From: Streptomyces sp. NBC_00554
GTDB lineage: Bacteria > Actinomycetota > Actinomycetes > Streptomycetales > Streptomycetaceae
Length of the DNA stretch: 64,000 bases
Reading direction: 5' to 3'
NCBI RefSeq assembly: GCF_041431135.1
Contig: NZ_CP107799.1
Coordinates: forward strand, 9,440,501 to 9,504,500
Position numbers and translations under genes: made by a program. The notes under the pieces are model-generated. The model had not been told where the DNA came from, searched no databases, and saw only the letters and a list, made by a program, of their open reading frames with translations. Below, piece after piece: positions 59,350 to 64,000 of the stretch. Within the stretch, counting starts at the first letter, position 1; each line of letters begins with the position of its first letter.

Positions 59350-59505
59350 ATGTCCGCCACCGTCCCAACCCCGCGTGTCAGGAAGGTGTTCGCCCTGCTC
59401 CGGCGCCGGCCTCCGGGGCGGGATGCGCCGTTCGACGGCAGGACACCCGACCGTGAGCCGGGCGGGCCCGACGTCTGGCTCGCCGGTCTCCGGCTGGGCG
59501 GTTGA
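59350..59505 (+). CDS. 51-residue basic protein under a predicted ECF42 promoter
   Basis: A 51-residue Arg/Pro/Gly-rich protein (starts MSATVPTPRVRKVFALLRRR, ends VWLAGLRLGG). The ATG has AGGAGG four bases upstream, the best ribosome site in its area. Its promoter, spacing and even the GGTGGGGTG after -10 match those before the DGPF operon, so it should be coexpressed. I recognise no family. No signal peptide or clear membrane segment is present. It ends before a bidirectional terminator. Confidence 0.65.
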   Translation: MSATVPTPRVRKVFALLRRRPPGRDAPFDGRTPDREPGGPDVWLAGLRLGG

Positions 59506-59523
59506 GCGCCACGCTCCGGATTT

Positions 59524-59556
59524 GGATCGGTCGCCCCGTCGTGGGGCGGCCGATCC
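59524..59556. terminator. bidirectional terminator
   Basis: A 14-bp stem with one G-T pair (GGATCGGTCGCCCC) and a 5-base loop separates the small gene from the convergent MFS gene. Confidence 0.8.
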
Positions 59557-59571
59557 GAGGGATGAAGCAGG

Positions 59572-61035
59572 TCAGGCCTTGACCTCGGATGCCTCGGGAG
59601 TGGAGTCCGACGTGGCGGTGGGCTCCAGCTCCGCGGCCGCCGCCCGGACGGGAATGAAGAAGGCGAGGATCGCCGCCCCGAGGCCCACACCGCAGCCGAT
59701 TAGCATGGCGACGCGGAAACCGTCCTCGGACGGCAGGGCGTAGCCGCCGAAGTCCGTGGTCATCTGCGCGAGGACGACAGCGATCACGGCGGCCGACACG
59801 GAGCTGCCGATCGAGCGCATCAGGGTGTTGAAGCTGTTGGCCGAGGCGGTCTCCGACTGGGGCACCGCGCTCATGATGAGGGCGGGCATCGCGCCGTAGG
59901 CGAAGCCGACGCCGGTGTTGCAGACGATGGTCACGACCAGCAGGCCCCAGGTGGAACCGGTGCTCATCAGCGGCAGGGAGATGCCGTAGCCCACGGCGAT
60001 GATGAGGCTTCCGACGGACAGGGTGACCTTGGGGCCCTTGGCGGCGGACAACTTGGCGCCGATCGGCGACATCACCATCATCATCAGGCCCGCCGGGGCC
60101 ATCCACAGGCCCATGGCCAGCATCGACTGGCCCAGGCCGTACCCGGTGGCCTCGGGCAGCTGGAGCAGCTGAGGCACCACCAGCGACTGGGCGTACATCG
60201 CGAACCCGACCAGGATCGAGGCCGCGTTCGTCATCAGCACCTGCGGACGGGCGGTCACCCGCAGGTCGACCAGCGGCTCGCCGGTGCGCAGCTCCCACCG
60301 GCCCCAGGCCAGCAGCAGGACGATCGCGGAGCCGAGCAGTCCGAGTGTGGTGCCGCTTCCCCAGCCCCAGTCGGCGCCCTTGGAGACACCGAGGAGCAGG
60401 CAGACCAGCACGGCGCCGAGGCCGATTGCGCCGAGCCCGTCGAAGCTGCCCGAGGAGGAGTTCTCGCGGCCCGCGGGCACGAAGAACGCGATCAGGGTGC
60501 CGACCGCGAGAGCCAGCGCGGCGACGACCCAGAACAGCACGCGCCAGCTGGCGTTCTCGGCGATGGCCGCGGAGAACGGCAGGCCGAGTGCGCCGCCCAC
60601 ACCCATGGACGCGCTCATGATCGCGATGGACGAGCCGAGCTTCTCCGCCGGCACCACGTCACGCAGCAGGCTGATGCCCAGGGGCACCACGCCCATGCCC
60701 AGGCCCTGGAGACCGCGCCCGGCGATCATCGGGACCACCGAGGAGGACAAGGCGCAGACCACCGAGCCCAGGATGAGCGGGACCAGGGAGGCGAGCAGCA
60801 TGCGCCGCTTGCCGTACATGTCGCCGAGGCGTCCGGCGACGGGAGTCGCCACCGCAGCCGCCAGCAAGGTGGCGGTGATCACCCAGGAAGCGTTCGAGGG
60901 GGAGGTGTCGAACATGGTCGGCAGCTCCCCGATGAGCGGCACGACCAGGGTCTGCGTCAGCGCGGCCACGATGCCCGCGAAGGCGAGGATGCCGACAACA
61001 CCGCCGGAGCGGGGTGTGGGCTTGGAACTGTCCAC
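59572..61035 (-). CDS. MFS exporter, DHA2 type
   Basis: A 487-residue membrane protein with about 14 hydrophobic segments: GELPTMFDTSPSNASWVITA, GRLGDMYGKRRMLLASLVPL (motif A) and GRGLQGLGMGVVPLGISLLR. The Ala/Glu/Thr-rich tail is cytoplasmic. GTG start with GGGAGT upstream. It is divergent from a MarR gene across a repeated operator, a standard drug-export arrangement. The substrate is not known. Confidence 0.9.
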   Translation of the reverse strand: MDSSKPTPRSGGVVGILAFAGIVAALTQTLVVPLIGELPTMFDTSPSNASWVITATLLAAAVATPVAGRLGDMYGKRRMLLASLVPLILGSVVCALSSSVVPMIAGRGLQGLGMGVVPLGISLLRDVVPAEKLGSSIAIMSASMGVGGALGLPFSAAIAENASWRVLFWVVAALALAVGTLIAFFVPAGRENSSSGSFDGLGAIGLGAVLVCLLLGVSKGADWGWGSGTTLGLLGSAIVLLLAWGRWELRTGEPLVDLRVTARPQVLMTNAASILVGFAMYAQSLVVPQLLQLPEATGYGLGQSMLAMGLWMAPAGLMMMVMSPIGAKLSAAKGPKVTLSVGSLIIAVGYGISLPLMSTGSTWGLLVVTIVCNTGVGFAYGAMPALIMSAVPQSETASANSFNTLMRSIGSSVSAAVIAVVLAQMTTDFGGYALPSEDGFRVAMLIGCGVGLGAAILAFFIPVRAAAAELEPTATSDSTPEASEVKA

Positions 61036-61072
61036 GGGGGTACTCCCTGTTGCTCTTCCGGATCATGGCGAG

Positions 61073-61126
61073 ATGCATCATGCAAGCCATATGCATCGTG
61101 CACGTCGCATGCATCATACACATCGT
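61073..61126. promoter_or_regulatory. three 18-bp tandem repeats, probable MarR operator array
   Basis: ATGCATCATGCA, ATGCATCGTGCA and ATGCATCATACA start at 61073, 61091 and 61109, exactly 18 bases apart. Each unit contains the palindrome ATGCAT. The array lies between the divergent MFS and MarR genes. A -10 element TATAAC (61133-61138) follows for the rightward gene, 59 bases before its GTG. Confidence 0.7.
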
Positions 61127-61196
61127 GCCTGGTATAACTGTCGGGGGAGGTGGCTTCCCTGCGGGGAAGCGAGCCAGGAGCCGAAGGAAGCGTCGC

Positions 61197-61652
61197 GTGG
61201 ACAAGCCCCTTGACCTGATCGAGTTCGAGACCATGCTGCTCGGGCGGTACATGGCCCTGCTCACCCCGCGCGCACGGGGTATGGAGGGGCGCCTCGACCG
61301 GAGTGCCTATCTCTTGCTCAGCCGTATCCAGGTCGAGGGTCCGATGTCCATCGGCCAGCTCAGCGCGGCCTTCGGCCTGGACACCTCCACCCTCAACCGG
61401 CAGACCGCCGCCATGCTGCGGAACGGGGTCGTCGAGCGCATGCCCGACCCCGAGGGGGGCATGGCCCGCAAGTTCGCCATCACCACTGAGGGCGAGCGCC
61501 GTCTGGCCGCCGACCGGGCGGAGAACATCAGCGGTCTGGAGAAGGTCATGGTCGAGTGGTCGGCGGAGGAGGTGGCCGAGTTCGCCGGTTATCTCAGCCG
61601 GCTGAACAGCGATGTCGAGCGTCTCGACGGGCGTCCCTGGCCGCGCGACTGA
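61197..61652 (+). CDS. MarR-family repressor of the exporter
   Basis: A 151-residue MarR protein. The helix-turn-helix is IGQLSAAFGLDTSTLNRQTA, with the wing VERMPDPEGGMARKFAITTE; helices at both ends form the dimer interface (RYMALLTPRARGMEGRLDRS). The GTG start has GGAAG eight bases upstream. It probably represses itself and the divergent exporter through the 18-bp repeats. Confidence 0.9.
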   Translation: MDKPLDLIEFETMLLGRYMALLTPRARGMEGRLDRSAYLLLSRIQVEGPMSIGQLSAAFGLDTSTLNRQTAAMLRNGVVERMPDPEGGMARKFAITTEGERRLAADRAENISGLEKVMVEWSAEEVAEFAGYLSRLNSDVERLDGRPWPRD

Positions 61653-61703
61653 AGCCCGGGCGGCACCGTATCGGCGCGCTGGGTGGACCGCCGCCCCTCG
61701 TCG

Positions 61704-62474
61704 TCACCGCGCGTCGAGCGCGTTCGTGATCGCCTTCACCCCGCCGTGCGCCGAGTAGCCGCCGTCCACGGTGATCTCCGCGCCGTTCACGTACGAGGAC
61801 TCGTCGGAGAGCAGATAGACGACCAGCGGCGCCACCTCGTCGCAGGTGCCCGGGCGGCCCTGCGGAGTCATCGACAGGTGCGCCCGCGTGAACACCGGGT
61901 TGGCCGTCGCCATCAGCGGGGTCTCGATATAGCCGGGGTGGATCACGTTCGTACGGATGCCGCGCGGGGCCAGCTCCAGGGCGGCCACCTTCGACAGTCC
62001 TCGGAGCGCCCACTTGCTGGCCGTGTACGCGACCGCGTGATGGGCGGTGAGACCCGCGACCGAACCTACGTTGACGATGGAGGAGCCCTCGCCCATGAGC
62101 GGGGCGAGGGCCTGGATGCCGAGCATCGGTCCGGTGGTGTTCACGGCGAACGCCCGCTCCCAGTCGGCGAGTTCGACCGATCCGAGGCGGGCGCGCATGG
62201 GGATCCCGGCGTTGTTGACGAGTCCGTGCACGGCCGGAAGGGACGAGGCCAGGGCTGACCAGTCGTCCGGGGACGACACGTCCAGGTGCTCGTAGCGCAC
62301 GTCCAGGCCGTCGGCGCGCAGGGACGCGGCCAGCTTCTCGCCCAGGTCGTCGAGTACGTCCGTCGCGAGAACCGTGGCGCCCTCGCGGGCCGCGGCGGCC
62401 ACCTCGGCGGCACCCTGGCCCTGCGCGGCTCCCGTGATGACGACGGTGCGGCCCGCCAGACGTGCACGGCTCAC
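61704..62474 (-). CDS. short-chain dehydrogenase/reductase
   Basis: A 256-residue SDR with all catalytic parts: ITGAAQGQGAAEVAAAAREG (TGxxxGxG), VNNAGIPMRA, VGSVAG with the Ser and YTASK with Tyr and Lys. The closing NGAEITVDGGYSAHGG is standard. The GTG at 62474 has TTGGAGG ten bases upstream. It follows the LysR gene by 55 bases in the same direction. The QGQG in the cofactor loop suggests NAD(H) use. Substrate unknown. Confidence 0.9.
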   Translation of the reverse strand: MSRARLAGRTVVITGAAQGQGAAEVAAAAREGATVLATDVLDDLGEKLAASLRADGLDVRYEHLDVSSPDDWSALASSLPAVHGLVNNAGIPMRARLGSVELADWERAFAVNTTGPMLGIQALAPLMGEGSSIVNVGSVAGLTAHHAVAYTASKWALRGLSKVAALELAPRGIRTNVIHPGYIETPLMATANPVFTRAHLSMTPQGRPGTCDEVAPLVVYLLSDESSYVNGAEITVDGGYSAHGGVKAITNALDAR

Positions 62475-62529
62475 GGCTTCCTCCAAGGGGGTTGCGGGCC
62501 ACCGGAAAGGTGGGCGCTCCCGCTCCACG

Positions 62530-63522
62530 CTAGGAAGCCGGGGCCAGCTCCGGAAACGCGCGTTCCTCATGGCTGGCATCCACGTCGGCGATCTCGACCG
62601 CCTCCGGCCGCCCGGGCTCGTCCAGCGCCGCCCCCACCTTCCGCAGCGTCTCGCGGAGCCACCGGTGCGCCGGGTCCGAGTGCCGGTTGTGGTGCCAGTA
62701 CATGGCCTCCACCAGGGGTACGTCGGGGAAGGGCGCCGGCACGGTGACACAGCGGGCGAACCCCTCGTACCGTCGCGCGAGCCGTTCCGGCACCATCGCG
62801 ACCAGGTCGGTGCCGCCGACCAGGAACGGCAGCACGCTGAAGCCTGGCGCGCTGACCTGTACCCGCGGGGTGATCCCGAGGGTCTCCAACTGGCGGTCGG
62901 CGGGGGTGAGGCTCTTGCCGAAGGCCGAGGCGGCGTGCGGGAGTTCGGCGAGGTCGCGCAGCGTGAGCCGCCCGTCGACCAGGCGCGGGTTGTCGGGGTC
63001 GACGATGCACACGAACCGGTCGTGCATCACCGCCTCGCTGATCCCGGGCAGCCGGTAGCCGAGCGGCACCACCATCAGGTCGTGGCAGCGCAGATGCGTC
63101 TCGCTCTCGGGCTGCCCGTGCACCAGCGGATGGAAGTCGATGCGGACGCCGGGTGCCTCACGAGCGATGACCCGGAGCAGCGGCTCCATGAACACCGTCA
63201 TCACGTAGTCCGACATCACGACCGAGAAGCGCTGCCGACTGCGCTCCGGGTCGAAGCTGCGCGTGAGCGACATCGCCTCCTCGGCCTTGTACAGGGAGGC
63301 CTGGACGACGGGAAGCAGCCGCTCCGCGAGCGGCGTGAGCTCGTACTCCCGGCCCACCCGCACCAGCAGCTCGTCGTTGAAATGCCGCCGCAGCCGGGCG
63401 AGCGAGCCGCTCATCGCGGACTGGCTGGTGGAGAGCCGGACCCCGGCGTGCGTGACGTTCTTCTCCTCCAGGAGGGCTTCCAGCGCCACCAGAAGATTCA
63501 GGTCGATTGCTCCGAGACCCAT
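62530..63522 (-). CDS. LysR-family regulator, NodD-like
   Basis: A 330-residue LysR protein. The N-terminus reads GAIDLNLLVALEALLEEKNV, and the helix-turn-helix region is GVRLSTSQSAMSGSLARLRR; FNDELLVRVGREYELTPLA follows, as in the NodD/SyrM branch. The ligand domain contains FSVVMSDYVMTVFMEPLLRV. GGAAGG precedes the ATG at 63522. It is cotranscribed or adjacent to an SDR downstream and a fumarylacetoacetate hydrolase upstream, and may govern aromatic or keto-acid catabolism. Confidence 0.88.
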   Translation of the reverse strand: MGLGAIDLNLLVALEALLEEKNVTHAGVRLSTSQSAMSGSLARLRRHFNDELLVRVGREYELTPLAERLLPVVQASLYKAEEAMSLTRSFDPERSRQRFSVVMSDYVMTVFMEPLLRVIAREAPGVRIDFHPLVHGQPESETHLRCHDLMVVPLGYRLPGISEAVMHDRFVCIVDPDNPRLVDGRLTLRDLAELPHAASAFGKSLTPADRQLETLGITPRVQVSAPGFSVLPFLVGGTDLVAMVPERLARRYEGFARCVTVPAPFPDVPLVEAMYWHHNRHSDPAHRWLRETLRKVGAALDEPGRPEAVEIADVDASHEERAFPELAPAS

Positions 63523-63614
63523 GCGTGTTTCCTTCCGGCCGCGTCGTTGAAGCTCGGTGAAACCGGAGCGTAACGACCGGTTTCCCGTCGAGGAAGGGGC
63601 CGGGAGGGAACTCA

Positions 63615-63645
63615 CAGGGATCCGATAGCAGCCATCGGATCCCTG
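63615..63645. promoter_or_regulatory. perfect 12-bp inverted repeat, operator or terminator
   Basis: CAGGGATCCGAT and its exact complement are separated by a 7-base loop. It is 93 bases ahead of the LysR start and 34 bases after the hydrolase stop. It could be the LysR operator or a terminator for the hydrolase gene; no T-tract follows. Confidence 0.55.
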
Positions 63646-63678
63646 AATGTGTGCAGGTCGTAAGGGGTAGGGGGAGCG

Positions 63679-64000
63679 CTACGGCCGGGGCGTCCGGCCC
63701 CGTTTGCGGGCTCGCGGCAGATACACGTCCGTGCGCCCGGGCACGATCCGGTTGGACAGGCCCCCGAGGCGCTCCACGGTGAGCGTCACCTCGTCGCCGG
63801 GCTTCAGCGGCGGGGGCGTGCGTTCCCCGACGCGGCCCCAGAACTCGGCGAGCGCGCCCCAGCCGCAGGTGCCCGAGCCGAGGATGTCGCCGGGGCGCAC
63901 CCAGGCGTCGCGGGAGGCGTACGCCGCCATCTCCCCGAAGGTCCAGGACACGTTCGCCAGGGTGTCTCGGCCGATCAGCTCGCCGTTGAGCGTGACGGTC
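63679..64000 (-). CDS. fumarylacetoacetate-hydrolase-family protein, C-terminal part (5' end outside window)
   Basis: About 107 residues of the C-terminus are visible and the frame is open at the right edge. It reads TVTLNGELIGRDTLANVSW, then EMAAYASRDAWVRPGDILGS, GTCGWGALAEFWGR and VTLTVERLGGLSNRIVPG. This is the end of the FAH fold, used for hydrolysis of C-C bonds in diketo acids, or for decarboxylation and isomerisation in aromatic catabolism. The active-site residues lie outside the window. The last residues are an Arg/Pro-rich tail. Confidence 0.82.
   Translation of the reverse strand, partial: TVTLNGELIGRDTLANVSWTFGEMAAYASRDAWVRPGDILGSGTCGWGALAEFWGRVGERTPPPLKPGDEVTLTVERLGGLSNRIVPGRTDVYLPRARKRGRTPRP

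Noticed and set aside
1..64000. tRNA, rRNA, prophage or CRISPR loci
   Set aside because: None seen by reading both strands for conserved cores, integrase genes or spaced repeats.

Overview
The window is 64 kb of a high-GC actinobacterial chromosome. Codon third positions are almost all G or C, GTG starts are common, and many genes overlap by the four bases ATGA or GTGA. The gene families (EshA-like encapsulin relic, ECF42 sigma factor with DGPF proteins, cysteine-type leader peptide, GH42/GH53/GH13 secreted hydrolases, LAL-type LuxR) point to Streptomyces or a close relative. I see no rRNA, tRNA, CRISPR array, prophage or intact insertion sequence.

Layout from left to right. (1) 0-5.5 kb: the 3' part of a large LuxR regulator, a trypsin-like protease fused to an alpha/beta hydrolase, and a two-gene membrane permease unit. 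(2) 5.6-10.4 kb: a five-gene operon of NCS1 permease, cysteine hydrolase, GntR regulator, ADP-ribosylglycohydrolase and PfkB kinase, with a promoter and a GTCTAGAC operator; it resembles the enterobacterial yegTUVW set and probably salvages an unknown N-ribosyl compound. (3) 10.4-17.8 kb: a GH29 fucosidase, a secreted multidomain alpha-amylase, the wreck of a 2-methylisoborneol/encapsulin locus, a flavin monooxygenase and an SseB protein. (4) 17.8-27.1 kb: a leftward nine-gene organosulfur operon behind a 28-codon leader peptide, with a divergent LysR gene. (5) 28-29.6 kb: MarR and VOC genes, then a merR gene destroyed by a MITE-like element. (6) 29.6-37.8 kb: a galactan/galactoside system of LacI regulator, ABC importer, GH42 beta-galactosidase and secreted GH53 galactanase. 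(7) 37.9-40.6 kb: an HTH gene and a fluoride-resistance set (riboswitch, crcB, DUF190, crcB), followed by uppP. (8) 40.7-46.5 kb: amide amino-acid catabolism (FadR-type regulator, permease, asparaginase, aspartase, glutaminase). (9) 46.6-53.7 kb: two polyprenol-dependent glycosyltransferases, a D,D-carboxypeptidase, a short second Rho factor, a methyltransferase and a quinone-oxidoreductase-like gene. (10) 54-59.6 kb: an SDR-VOC-MFS operon, then an ECF42 sigma factor system with two matching promoters and a small 51-residue gene. (11) 59.6-64 kb: an MFS exporter divergent from a MarR gene across 18-bp tandem operators, then an SDR, a LysR regulator and a truncated fumarylacetoacetate-hydrolase-family gene.

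The points I consider most worth following up are the MITE inside merR, the deletion scar joining an encapsulin to the tail of a GPP methyltransferase, the ECF42 regulon with its extra small gene, the permease/ADP-ribosylglycohydrolase/kinase operon, and the leader peptide of the sulfur operon. All functional calls rest on motifs and remembered family features; no database search was run.
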